From: UBA4716 sp002438865
GTDB lineage: Bacteria; Bacillota; Clostridia; UBA1381
Length of the DNA: 18,785 nucleotides
Assembly: GCA_937907325.1 (NCBI GenBank)
Contig: CALERO010000212.1
Span: forward strand, 1 to 18,785
Direction: 5' to 3'
The notes below the pieces were generated by a model. It saw nothing but the letters and a program-made list of their open reading frames with translations. It was not told where the DNA came from and searched no databases. Made by a program: the position numbers and the translations under genes. Positions 6,736 to 14,155 of this stretch are shown in pieces. The first letter of the stretch is position 1. Each line of letters begins with the position of its first letter.

Positions 6736-7482
6736 CTATACCTTATAAAACTTTGTATTTCCATACTTTTTTACGGTTTCTTCGGGGAAATCAAAGTCGC
6801 ATATTACGGTATCTATTTTTGAAAAATCCGTCAGATTGTATTTCAGATGAATATTATATTTGCTTTTGTCGATAAGGTAATAAACCTTATCGGCATTTTT
6901 TAATGCGGCGTCATAAATCTGGCTGTACGAAAGCGTTCCCGATTTTATAACTCCGCTATCACTCACACCGCCCGACGAAAAGAACATTTTATCGGTATTG
7001 TATCTTAATATGGTATGCACCGCATCGTTTCCGTCAAGCATATACGGCGCTTCGATAACGTTGCCGCCCGTACAGACAGCCTTTATCCCATATTCGCTCA
7101 AATGTGCCGCAAGCGCCATATTATTCGTTATTACGGTGATGTCCTTTTTATCGGTTATAAAATCTCCGATGCCCTCGCTTGTAGTTGTACCGTCTATGAA
7201 AACGGTGTCCCCGTCGCAAATCATATCGGCGGCAAGCTTGGAAATTCTCCGCTTTGCAAGCTTTGCCTTATGATAGCGGAACTCCAGCGGCACCGAAACA
7301 CTTTCCAAAAGCTCCGCACCGCCGTAACTGCGCACTATCAGCTTGCGCCCCGCCATAATATTCAAATCACGGTTTATCGTGGCATTGCTGTAGTGCAGTG
7401 CTTCCGTAAGATATTTTACCGTGACATATCCGTTTTCTTTGAGAATACTCAATATATTGTCTATGCGTTCTTTCTGATACAT
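6736..7482 (-). CDS. DeoR/GlpR-family transcriptional regulator
   Basis: A 248-residue protein, the usual family length. The N-terminal winged helix-turn-helix spans residues about 3-58 (RIDNILSILKENGYVTVKYLTEAL, then a recognition helix SNATINRDLNIM and the wing RSYGGAEL). The C-terminal DeoR sensor domain (about 75-230) has the characteristic R-Y-H-K-A-K segment, GDTVFIDGTTTSEGIG, ITVITNNMALA and the FFSSGGV/KSGT strands, which bind sugar phosphates in known members. The start at 7482 has AGGAG 7 nt upstream; an in-frame ATG 13 codons earlier lacks one. Its promoter region faces the MATE/PHP operon, so it may control that operon or an unlinked sugar pathway. The effector cannot be predicted. 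Confidence 0.88.
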   Translation of the reverse strand: MYQKERIDNILSILKENGYVTVKYLTEALHYSNATINRDLNIMAGRKLIVRSYGGAELLESVSVPLEFRYHKAKLAKRRISKLAADMICDGDTVFIDGTTTSEGIGDFITDKKDITVITNNMALAAHLSEYGIKAVCTGGNVIEAPYMLDGNDAVHTILRYNTDKMFFSSGGVSDSGVIKSGTLSYSQIYDAALKNADKVYYLIDKSKYNIHLKYNLTDFSKIDTVICDFDFPEETVKKYGNTKFYKV

Positions 7483-7525
7483 AATGCGCTCCTTTTTTGA
7501 TAAAAGTTGAGAATTGTTCATTATT

Positions 7526-7621
7526 TCAGCCGTACTTGAAAAAAGATGATAAATTGCTTATAATAATTATACAATGATTTTTCGGAAAGTCAAGGGCTAA
7601 CGTGAAAAATCTACTGCGCAT
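7526..7621 (-). CDS. Possible 31-residue small ORF
   Basis: ATG at 7621 is preceded at ideal distance by AAAGGAGGTGAT, full complementarity to the 16S rRNA tail. The frame runs 31 codons to TGA at 7526-7528. The peptide is basic and then hydrophobic (MRSRFFTLALDF start, a C-I-I-I-I core). A weak candidate promoter is TTGAAA, 16 nt, GATACT (complement of 7666-7671 and 7644-7649). The frame overlaps the deoR-type gene's own promoter, so it could be a leader ORF of that gene. It may equally be spurious; only the ribosome site is striking. Confidence 0.25.
   Translation of the reverse strand: MRSRFFTLALDFPKNHCIIIISNLSSFFKYG
7566..7593 (-). promoter_or_regulatory. Promoter of the DeoR-type regulator gene
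   Basis: On the minus strand: TTGACT (complement of 7588-7593), a 16-nt spacer, and TATAAT (complement of 7566-7571). It gives a leader of about 80 nt before the ATG at 7482. Confidence 0.75.
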
Positions 7622-7721
7622 ATCACCTCCTTTCAAGGCTCAGAGTATCTGCATACGCCGTCGCCTTTCAAGAAGGCAATCTGCTTGTATCTTTTCCACG
7701 TTGCAATTAAAGGAGTTTAGT

Positions 7722-7766
7722 GTGAAAAATCCGCTTATGCCTTTTCCGTGTAAAAAGCGCATGTGA
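7722..7766 (+). CDS. Possible 14-residue leader peptide ahead of the MATE gene
   Basis: GTG at 7722 follows AAAGGAG at good spacing. The frame encodes VKNPLMPFPCKKRM (initiating residue Met) and stops at TGA 7764-7766, 47 nt before the MATE start. This is short enough to arise by chance; the ribosome site is the only support. No attenuator hairpin was identified downstream. Confidence 0.18.
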   Translation: MKNPLMPFPCKKRM

Positions 7767-7813
7767 CGATGCCCCATGCAACATTCGCCGTATGGCACAG
7801 AATGGAGATTATT

Positions 7814-9160
7814 ATGAAAGATTTAACCAAAGGCAACATTTACAAAACCTTTTTGCTGTTTGCCGTTCCGCAGATACTCGCCGGCTTTCTCTCGCAGGCG
7901 TACAGCATAATAGACACGGTAATTGCCGGCAGAATATTAAGCTACAACGGCTTGGCGGCAATCGGCTCGACCTCGGCATTTATACAGTTTTTCTCATCGA
8001 TTTTCTGGGGTTACGGCGTAGGTTTTTCGATTTTTACAGCAAGGCTTTTCGGCGCAAAGGATTACAAAAAGCTCAAAACCGTGATTTATGTAAATTACAT
8101 ACTTATGATGGCGGTAATACTCGCTTTAAGCATTCTGATAATCCTTTTAAAAAACCCGATATTCGATATACTGTCGGTTGACCCAAAAATAAGAGATGAT
8201 GCCGCCGTATATTTCATAATATATATGCTCGGTTCAGTATTTCTGCTTATGAATAACAACGGTGTGTACCTGATGAACTCGCTCGGCAGCAGCTCGTATC
8301 CGCTTTTTATGTCGGTATTGTCAACCGTTCTGCACATTGCGGGAAATCTCTTTACGGTAAAGGTTCTCGGTATGGGAGTAGGCGGTATTGCGGCATCAAC
8401 GGTGCTTTCGGCTTTGGTGGTTGACATATTCTATTTTATTGAAGTAAAAAGCTGTTTTAAGAAAATGGGCGTTGATAAATACAGAATTAAATTTGCGATA
8501 AAACCTTTGAAAAACTCGCTTGTATACTCCGTTCCGGCTATGATACAGCAAATGCTTATGTATTTTGCATCGGTTGTTATTTCGCCTATGGTAAACGCCA
8601 TCGGAAGTTCAGCTTCGGCGGCATACGTTATTTGCCTGAGGGTTTATGACGTAAATGCGACAATATACCAAAACTCGTCAAAGACTTTGAGCAACTATGC
8701 GGCTCAGAGCATAGGCGCAGGCAAATACGAAAACATAAAGCGAGGACTTCGTGTGGGATTTTTACAGGGCGCTGTGTTTGTTCTGCCCGTGCTTATTGCG
8801 ACCGTTATATTTGCACGGGGTTTCTGCTCGGTGTTTCTGCCGTCGGGCAGTACGGGCGAGGGACTGGAAATGGCGGTTGTATTCGCAAGGTATTGTATGC
8901 CGTTCATATTGTTTAATATGGTAAACAACCTGTTCCATTCGTTCTATCGTGGAGTCGCCGCTATGCGTTTTCTCGTTGCGGCAACGTTTATAGGCGCTTT
9001 TTCGAGAATTATCGCTACATATATTTCGGTCAAATTCTTTGCAATGAACGGCGTGTATCTCGGCTGGGCAATATCATGGGCGGTTGAATGTTTGTTCTCG
9101 CTCGGCGTGTATTTTACGGGAGCGTGGAAATCTCAAGAAATAAAAAAGGCTTTGGCATAA
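7814..9160 (+). CDS. MATE-family efflux transporter
   Basis: A 448-residue protein with about twelve predicted transmembrane helices in two MatE halves of six, the normal length for the family. The N-terminus has FAVPQILAGFLSQAYSIIDTVIAG and AAIGSTSAFIQFF, diagnostic of MATE helices 1 and 2; the second half repeats the pattern at VYSVPAMIQQMLMYFASVV (near 236). MATE pumps export cationic drugs or metabolites in exchange for Na+ or H+. The start at 7814 has GGAG 6 nt upstream; an in-frame GTG at 7763 adds 17 non-conserved residues without a ribosome site. The stop is 15 nt from the downstream PHP-domain gene, so the two form an operon. No clear promoter was found; a DeoR-type regulator diverges upstream. 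Substrate unknown. Confidence 0.9.
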   Translation: MKDLTKGNIYKTFLLFAVPQILAGFLSQAYSIIDTVIAGRILSYNGLAAIGSTSAFIQFFSSIFWGYGVGFSIFTARLFGAKDYKKLKTVIYVNYILMMAVILALSILIILLKNPIFDILSVDPKIRDDAAVYFIIYMLGSVFLLMNNNGVYLMNSLGSSSYPLFMSVLSTVLHIAGNLFTVKVLGMGVGGIAASTVLSALVVDIFYFIEVKSCFKKMGVDKYRIKFAIKPLKNSLVYSVPAMIQQMLMYFASVVISPMVNAIGSSASAAYVICLRVYDVNATIYQNSSKTLSNYAAQSIGAGKYENIKRGLRVGFLQGAVFVLPVLIATVIFARGFCSVFLPSGSTGEGLEMAVVFARYCMPFILFNMVNNLFHSFYRGVAAMRFLVAATFIGAFSRIIATYISVKFFAMNGVYLGWAISWAVECLFSLGVYFTGAWKSQEIKKALA

Positions 9161-9175
9161 GAGAGGAGAATTATT

Positions 9176-9961
9176 ATGAAATTTAAAACAGACCACGATT
9201 TGCACATTCATTCGTTTTTATCATTATGTGCAGACAATGACACTGAACAAAACAAGTACAACATCTTAAAGTATGCGGAGGAAAATGAGTTTAACACAAT
9301 CTGCATTACCGACCATTACTGGGACAGCGCCGTTCCGGGCGCAAGCGAATGGTATGCGCCGCAGAATTTTGAAAACATTTCAAAAATAAAGCCGCTGCCG
9401 CAATCGGAGGGGATACGCTTCCTTTTCGGCTGTGAAACGGAGCTTGACAAAAACTGCACGCTCGCCATACCGAAAGAGCGTTTTGATGATTTTGACTTTA
9501 TCATAATCCCGACAACTCATATGCATATGAACGGCTTGACCGTGAACGGAGACGAGAATGCGGAAGAACGTGCAAAATTATGGGCAGAAAGGTTTGACGC
9601 CGTTCTCAATATGGATTTGCCTTTTGAAAAGATAGGAATAGCGCATTTAAGCTGTCCGTTGATATACAGCGGACATTATCTCGACGTGCTGAAGGCTATT
9701 CCCGACATCGAATACAGACGCTTGTTCAAAAAAGCGGCAAAAGCCGGCGCGGGAATAGAATTGAATTTTAATTCTATTAAAATGAGCGATGACGAATTTG
9801 AGGAAAATCTGCGTATGTACCATGCCGCCAAAGCTGAGGGGTGCAAATTCTATTTCGGCAGTGACAGCCACCACCCGAGCGGTTTTGAAAATGCGAAAAA
9901 GAATTTTGAGAAAATCGCCAAAGCTCTCGAGCTTGAAGAAACAGATAAATTTATGATATAA
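9176..9961 (+). CDS. PHP-domain metal-dependent phosphoesterase (histidinol-phosphatase-like)
   Basis: A 261-residue single-domain protein. The PHP metal-binding set is visible: DLHIHS (His10, His12), TDH (Asp46, His47), Glu87, His115, His157, and GSDSHHP (Asp230, His232). These ligate a di- or trinuclear metal centre that hydrolyses phosphomonoesters; relatives include HisK-type histidinol phosphatase and nucleotide phosphoesterases. No other histidine biosynthesis gene is present, so a hisK call is not justified. GAGAGGAGA lies just upstream of the ATG. It follows the MATE gene by 15 nt. The paired palindromic repeats at 9963-10194 begin immediately after the stop, and family B is followed by T-rich sequence on this strand, so it may help end the transcript. 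Confidence 0.87.
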   Translation: MKFKTDHDLHIHSFLSLCADNDTEQNKYNILKYAEENEFNTICITDHYWDSAVPGASEWYAPQNFENISKIKPLPQSEGIRFLFGCETELDKNCTLAIPKERFDDFDFIIIPTTHMHMNGLTVNGDENAEERAKLWAERFDAVLNMDLPFEKIGIAHLSCPLIYSGHYLDVLKAIPDIEYRRLFKKAAKAGAGIELNFNSIKMSDDEFEENLRMYHAAKAEGCKFYFGSDSHHPSGFENAKKNFEKIAKALELEETDKFMI

Positions 9962-9962
9962 A

Positions 9963-10055
9963 CGGCAGGAGCAAGCCCCTGCCATACGGTGAATGGCTTC
10001 GTAATCTGTAGGGGTCGATGCCCTCATCGACCCTTGTTTTGTGCGGTTGCGGAAA
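9963..10055. repeat. Composite palindromic repeat A+B, copy 1
   Basis: Family A hairpin at 9964-9983 (GGCAGGAGCAAGCCCCTGCC), a variable spacer, then a family B hairpin at 10012-10033 (GGGTCGATG-CCCT-CATCGACCC) followed by TTGTTTTGTG and TTGCGGAAA. Direct repeat of 10101-10194 at an offset of 138-139 bp. It begins right after the PHP gene stop. Confidence 0.88.
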
Positions 10056-10100
10056 CATAAGTACATCACATACCAAAAAAATTGTGAATGTTTTCTCTTT

Positions 10101-10194
10101 CGGCAGGAGCAAGCCCCTGCCCTACGGCAAACGGTTTACATAATCTGTAGGGGTCGATGCCCTCATCGACCCTTGTTTTGTGTTATTGCGGAAA
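10101..10194. repeat. Composite palindromic repeat A+B, copy 2
   Basis: Family A hairpin at 10102-10121 and family B hairpin at 10151-10172, with the same order and the same TTGTTTTGTG tail as copy 1. The spacer between A and B has diverged (CGGTGAATGGCTTCG versus CGGCAAACGGTTTACA) while the hairpins are identical. It ends 6 bp before the recD2 stop on the other strand. Confidence 0.88.
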
Positions 10195-10200
10195 TGTCCC

Positions 10201-12426
10201 CTACTTTACTATTTCCTTAAAGAATGACAGCTTCTGATTTAATCCCGTAAAGCGCTGACCGAAAGAATTATTTTGGGTCATTGCATACACCGTTTTTTCA
10301 CTGCCCGTCAGCACCACCATATCTCTTGCCCTCGTCACGGCGGTATAGAGCAGATTTCGGCTCATAAGCATAGGCGAAAAACTGCATACGGGCATAAGCA
10401 CATACGGGAACTCACTTCCCTGGCTTTTATGCACCGTTATGGCATACGCAAGGTCAAGCTCGTCTAAGTTTGTGAACGGATATTCCACCTGCTTGTCCTC
10501 GTCAAAAATCACCGTCATATATTTATCGTCTGTATTTATTTCATCGATTATACCCATATCGCCGTTATATATTCCCATTCCCGGCTCGCCGTATGAACGA
10601 GAATAAGGCATGTCGTAATTATTCTTTGTCTGTATCACCTTGTCACCCGTGCGGTAGACGGTATTTCCATAGGTGTGCTCCGCCTTGTCGTGCGACGGCG
10701 GATTGATATGCAATTGCAAAAGCTTATTCAGATTTATTGTTCCTGCTATCCCCTTTTTTGTCGGCGAAAGCACCTGTATGCTTGATACGGGGTCTATGCC
10801 GTAGCTTTTCGGCAGACGTGTTTTATACAAATCCACAACGGTAAACGCCGCCTGTTCGGGCGTGTTGCGGTGCAGAAAAAAGAAATCGCTGTCTCTGACC
10901 GCCAAATCGGGCATTTCGCCGTGGTTTATTTTATGCGCATTGGTTATTATCGTGCTTTGCTCCGCCTGCCTGAATATTCGGTTAAGGCGTATAACCGGCA
11001 CAGTTTCACTGTTTATTATATCGTGAAGTACATTTCCCGGTCCGACTGACGGCAGCTGGTCGCTGTCGCCGGAAAGTATCAGTCTTGCTCCACGCTTTAC
11101 CGCCTTTAAAAATGATGACATAAGATTTATGTCAACCATACTCACCTCATCAAGTATGATAACGTCTGCGGTGAGCGGATTTTCCTCCGTGTGTATAAAC
11201 GTGTGAACGCCGTTATGCTCCGCTTGTGTGCCGAGCAGTCGGTGGATTGTTTTTGCTTCACAGCCCGTCACCTGACCCATACGCTTTGCGGCACGTCCCG
11301 TCGGTGCGGCAAGCGCAACCGACAGCTTCATTTTATCAAAAATCTCTATAATTGCATTTATGGTAGTGGTTTTTCCTGTTCCCGGTCCGCCCGTAAGCAC
11401 CATACACCCCGACAAAAGCGCCGTATGTACCGCATCACGCTGTTCACCTGCAAGCGATATGCTGTTTGCCTCCTCTAGCTCGTCTATCGCCTTTTCGCAG
11501 TCCTCCTCCGTCATAACGAATTTCTGCTCATGCACCGCCATTGACGCCAGCCGTCTTGCGACATAATGCTCCGCCTCGTAAAATGAATACAGATAGTACA
11601 CGTCCTCATTTTCTATATTATCCGAATGTAATTCGTGATGTATCAGCAAATCCGAAATGGCGTTTTCCACCTCAAATTCCTCTACCTGAAGCTTATACAC
11701 CGCATGCTCGATAAGCAAAGTTTTTGGCAGATATGTATGCCCGTTGCTGTAGGCGGCATTCTGCAGAATATACTTTACGCCTGCTTTTATGCGGGTTACG
11801 CTGTTTTTCGGAAGTCCCATATTGAACGCAATCGTGTCCGACGTTTTAAACGATATTCCGTCAACACGATCCGCAAGCACATACGGATTTTCCTTTATTG
11901 CGTCCACTGCACCCGCTCCGAAAATATTATGAATTTTAACCGCCACGTTTGCATTTATGTTATACTGCTGCAAAAACATAACAATGCTCTGCATGGACTG
12001 CAGTTCTCTGTACGACTCGCCTATCGTTTTTGCTTTGTCCTTGGAAATACCCTTTATCTCGGCTATGCGCTCCGGCTCCGTCAGCAAAATCTGCAAAATG
12101 TCCGTTCCGAATCTGTCCACAAGCTTTTTTGCCGTTGCTTCACGTATGCCCTTTATCGCCCCCGATGAAAGGTATTTTAATATTGTCTGTTCGTCCGTCG
12201 GCATAATGGTTTCGTAATAATCCACACGAAACTGTTCGCCGTAATCCGGGTGCGTTGTCCAGCAGCCCGTAAGAGAAACGCTCTCCCCCTCCGAAAGATA
12301 CGGCATATATCCGGTTGCCGTAAACATTCCCTCTTCGTGGCTGTCCACTTCGCACACCGTGTACCCGTTATCGGGATTGCTGTAGATTATTTCTTCAATT
12401 ATGCCCGAAACCGTCAACTGTTCCAT
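10201..12426 (-). CDS. recD2: RecD2-type ATP-dependent 5'-3' DNA helicase
   Basis: A 741-residue SF1B helicase of the RecD2 (RecD-like) subfamily, which acts without RecBC. N-terminal OB-like segment (about 1-75), helix-hairpin-helix repeats (about 75-190, with GAIKGIREATAKKL and IKGISKDKAKTI), then two RecA-like domains. Visible motifs are Walker A GGPGTGKTTT (about 345-354), Walker B ILDEVSMVD (about 424-432), GDSDQLPSVGPG (about 453), and the C-terminal VHKSQGSEF (about 663) and LLYTAVTRAR. The length matches the usual 720-750. The start at 12426 follows GGAGG by 7 nt; an in-frame ATG 12 codons upstream precedes the predicted -10 and is unlikely. It converges on the PHP gene and diverges from gdhA. 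It is expected to work in replication-linked repair. Confidence 0.93.
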   Translation of the reverse strand: MEQLTVSGIIEEIIYSNPDNGYTVCEVDSHEEGMFTATGYMPYLSEGESVSLTGCWTTHPDYGEQFRVDYYETIMPTDEQTILKYLSSGAIKGIREATAKKLVDRFGTDILQILLTEPERIAEIKGISKDKAKTIGESYRELQSMQSIVMFLQQYNINANVAVKIHNIFGAGAVDAIKENPYVLADRVDGISFKTSDTIAFNMGLPKNSVTRIKAGVKYILQNAAYSNGHTYLPKTLLIEHAVYKLQVEEFEVENAISDLLIHHELHSDNIENEDVYYLYSFYEAEHYVARRLASMAVHEQKFVMTEEDCEKAIDELEEANSISLAGEQRDAVHTALLSGCMVLTGGPGTGKTTTINAIIEIFDKMKLSVALAAPTGRAAKRMGQVTGCEAKTIHRLLGTQAEHNGVHTFIHTEENPLTADVIILDEVSMVDINLMSSFLKAVKRGARLILSGDSDQLPSVGPGNVLHDIINSETVPVIRLNRIFRQAEQSTIITNAHKINHGEMPDLAVRDSDFFFLHRNTPEQAAFTVVDLYKTRLPKSYGIDPVSSIQVLSPTKKGIAGTINLNKLLQLHINPPSHDKAEHTYGNTVYRTGDKVIQTKNNYDMPYSRSYGEPGMGIYNGDMGIIDEINTDDKYMTVIFDEDKQVEYPFTNLDELDLAYAITVHKSQGSEFPYVLMPVCSFSPMLMSRNLLYTAVTRARDMVVLTGSEKTVYAMTQNNSFGQRFTGLNQKLSFFKEIVK

Positions 12427-12444
12427 TACCGCACCTCCACAAAT

Positions 12445-12473
12445 ATTATACATGAAAAACAAATGTTTGTAAA
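12445..12473 (-). promoter_or_regulatory. Promoter of recD2
   Basis: On the minus strand: TTTACA (complement of 12468-12473), a 17-nt spacer, and TATAAT (complement of 12445-12450). The predicted start falls at about 12438, right at the ribosome binding site, so the leader would be very short. The -35 overlaps a small palindrome, ACAAA-TG-TTTGT (12459-12470). Confidence 0.65.
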
Positions 12474-12477
12474 CCCC

Positions 12478-12542
12478 CCGATATTAAAAATACTAAGCCT
12501 GTCGGCAAAAAAGTGACACATCACTTTCCGATATTAAAAATA
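12478..12542. repeat. 15-bp direct repeats flanking a palindrome
   Basis: CCGATATTAAAAATA occurs identically at 12478-12492 and 12528-12542, exactly 50 bp apart. Between them lies AAAAAAGTGA-CACA-TCACTTT (12507-12527; 7 bp perfectly paired, AAAGTGA/TCACTTT). The function is unknown. Confidence 0.8.
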
Positions 12543-12587
12543 ATTTTCGTCACAAATTGTTTACAAATGTTATATAACGCTAACAAC

Positions 12588-12622
12588 CGCACAAGCGTGC
12601 CGTTTGGCGCACAGGCGTGCCG
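12588..12622. promoter_or_regulatory. Paired palindromic repeats 20 bp apart upstream of the gdhA promoter
   Basis: CGCACAAGCGTGCCG at 12588-12602 and CGCACAGGCGTGCCG at 12608-12622 match at 14 of 15 positions. Each contains GCAC-N4-GTGC dyad symmetry. Copies on the same helix face, ending 28 and 48 bp before the -35, fit a dimeric regulator site. The regulator is unknown. Confidence 0.55.
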
Positions 12623-12650
12623 AAAACGGCGTTTTTATGCGATTTTCCTC

Positions 12651-12680
12651 TTGACACAACCCGAGCACAAGTGGTAGAAT
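12651..12680 (+). promoter_or_regulatory. Promoter of gdhA
   Basis: TTGACA at 12651-12656, an 18-nt spacer, and TAGAAT at 12675-12680 preceded by TGG (extended -10). The predicted start is near 12687, with a leader of about 60 nt. Confidence 0.8.
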
Positions 12681-12745
12681 ATTTATTGTATGCAGAGCAC
12701 ATTCGCCTTTGCAGAAAAAATTTTTACAGGAGGTTTATTACAACT

Positions 12746-14092
12746 ATGAAATACGGAGAAAGAGTTTTAGAAGAATTAAAAAAAAATCACGCTTCCGAGC
12801 CGGAATTTATCCAGGCTGCAACGGAGGTATTGGAAACAATCCAACCGGCGCTTGACGCACACCCCGAATTTGAAGAGGCTGCACTGCTTGAAAGACTCGT
12901 TGAGCCTGAGAGAGTAGTAATGTTCAGAGTTCCCTGGGTAGACGATAAGGGCAAGGTTCAGGTAAACAGAGGCTACAGAGTACAGTTTAACTCGGCAATC
13001 GGACCTTACAAGGGCGGTTTGAGATTACATCCGTCGGTAAACCTCGGCGTAATCAAGTTCCTCGGTTTTGAGCAGATATTCAAGAACAGCCTTACAACGC
13101 TTCCTATCGGCGGCGGCAAGGGCGGCAGTGACTTTGACCCTAAGGGTAAGTCGGATATGGAAGTTATGCGTTTCTGCCAGAGCTTTATGACAGAATTATC
13201 ACGTCATATCGGCGCTGACACGGACGTTCCCGCAGGCGACATCGGAACAGGCGCAAGAGAAATCGGTTATATGTTCGGTCAGTACAAGAGATTAAAGAAC
13301 GTATACGAAGGCGTACTTACAGGCAAAGGTCTTACATGGGGCGGTTCGCTCGCAAGAACAGAAGCTACAGGTTACGGTCTTGCATACTTTGTTGACGAAA
13401 TGCTGAAGGAACTCGGTACTTCGTTTGAAGGCAAAACAGTTGCTATATCGGGCGCAGGAAACGTTGCTATATACGCTTGCCAGAAGTGCCAGCAGCTCGG
13501 CGCAAAGGTTATTACAATGTCAGACTCGAACGGTTATGTAATCGACGAAAACGGTATTGACCTTGACGCAGTAAGAGAAATCAAGGAAGTTAAGAGAGGC
13601 AGAATTAAGGAATATGCCGAAACTCATCCGTCGGCAAAATATGTTGAGGGCGCAGGTCTTTGGCAGGCAGTTAAGTGCGATGTTGCTCTCCCGTGTGCTA
13701 CACAGAACGAGCTTCTTATCGACGACGCAAAGGCTCTCGTTGCAAACGGCACAATGATCGTTGCAGAGGGTGCTAATATGCCGACAACTCTCGACGCTAC
13801 GGCATATCTCCAGGAGAACGGTGTATACTTTGCTCCGGGTAAAGCTTCAAATGCAGGCGGCGTTGCAACATCAGCTCTTGAAATGAGCCAGAACTCACAG
13901 AGATTGTCATGGACATTTGAAGAAGTTGACGCAAAGCTCCACGGAATTATGGTTTCGATATATAATGCTGCAACAAAAGCAGCTAAGGATTACAACCTCA
14001 CAAAGAGCGGCAAGCTTGATCTTGTTGCCGGTGCAAACATTGCAGGCTTTACAAAGATTGCCGAAGCTATGATGCAGCAGGGCATCTGCTAA
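12746..14092 (+). CDS. gdhA: Glutamate dehydrogenase, probably NADP-specific
   Basis: A 448-residue hexameric-type enzyme that interconverts 2-oxoglutarate plus ammonium and glutamate in the cytoplasm. With the start at 12746 the catalytic residues fall at the exact positions of the Clostridium symbiosum enzyme: Lys89 (GPYKGGLRLHPSVN), Lys113, Lys125 (GGGKGGSDFDPKGKS) and Asp165 (VPAGDIGTG). That supports this start even though the AGGAGG site is 12 nt away, wider than usual. The Rossmann domain has SGAGNVAIYA; the following ITMSDSNG resembles the NADP-type ITASDSSG of the E. coli enzyme more than the NAD-type, so NADP preference is inferred. Arginine is almost always AGA here, unlike neighbouring recD2, as expected for a highly expressed gene. 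Own promoter at 12651-12680 and terminator at 14114-14141. Confidence 0.96.
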   Translation: MKYGERVLEELKKNHASEPEFIQAATEVLETIQPALDAHPEFEEAALLERLVEPERVVMFRVPWVDDKGKVQVNRGYRVQFNSAIGPYKGGLRLHPSVNLGVIKFLGFEQIFKNSLTTLPIGGGKGGSDFDPKGKSDMEVMRFCQSFMTELSRHIGADTDVPAGDIGTGAREIGYMFGQYKRLKNVYEGVLTGKGLTWGGSLARTEATGYGLAYFVDEMLKELGTSFEGKTVAISGAGNVAIYACQKCQQLGAKVITMSDSNGYVIDENGIDLDAVREIKEVKRGRIKEYAETHPSAKYVEGAGLWQAVKCDVALPCATQNELLIDDAKALVANGTMIVAEGANMPTTLDATAYLQENGVYFAPGKASNAGGVATSALEMSQNSQRLSWTFEEVDAKLHGIMVSIYNAATKAAKDYNLTKSGKLDLVAGANIAGFTKIAEAMMQQGIC

Positions 14093-14113
14093 AATTTAAA
14101 ACCACGATAAACT

Positions 14114-14144
14114 GTAGACAAACCGCAAGCGGTTTGTCTACTTT
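14114..14144 (+). terminator. Intrinsic terminator of gdhA (hairpin 1 of 5)
   Basis: GTAGACAAACCGC at 14114-14126 pairs perfectly with 14129-14141, then TTTGTTCTT. It lies 21 nt after the gdhA stop. Confidence 0.85.
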
Positions 14145-14155
14145 GTTCTTAAGAG

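Larger units (their letters stand above)
7483..7813. other. Divergent intergenic region between the deoR-type and MATE genes
   Basis: 331 bp. It contains a minus-strand promoter (7566-7593), a small hairpin GCCTTT-CAA-GAAGGC (7663-7677), two CCTTTCAAG repeats (7629-7637 and 7665-7673), a strong antisense ribosome-binding-site-like string (7622-7634), and two very short possible reading frames. I see no clear plus-strand promoter for the MATE gene and no known riboswitch. Confidence 0.5.
12427..12745. other. Divergent intergenic region between recD2 and gdhA
   Basis: 319 bp, dense in repeats and with no gene. In order: recD2 promoter (12445-12473), a 15-bp direct repeat at 50-bp spacing (12478-12492 and 12528-12542) bracketing an AAAAAAGTGA palindrome (12507-12527), a distant inverted pair TTTGTAAAC (12466-12474) / GTTTACAAA (12559-12567), two 20-bp-spaced palindromic repeats (12588-12622), a small GCCG-AAAA-CGGC hairpin with a T run (12619-12635), and the gdhA promoter (12651-12680). 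Confidence 0.7.

Noticed and set aside
7621..7640. Fragment of a 16S rRNA gene
   Set aside because: Only about 13 bases match the rRNA tail; nothing upstream resembles helix 45 or the rest of the gene.
9176..9961. hisK histidinol phosphatase call
   Set aside because: The PHP fold and ligands are clear, but no other histidine biosynthesis gene is near and substrate specificity cannot be read from the motifs.
10012..10172. Family B palindromes as ordinary rho-independent terminators
   Set aside because: Copies at 30, 74 and 3704 lack a T run on either strand; only the 10012 and 10151 copies have a T-rich tail, so termination cannot be their general role.
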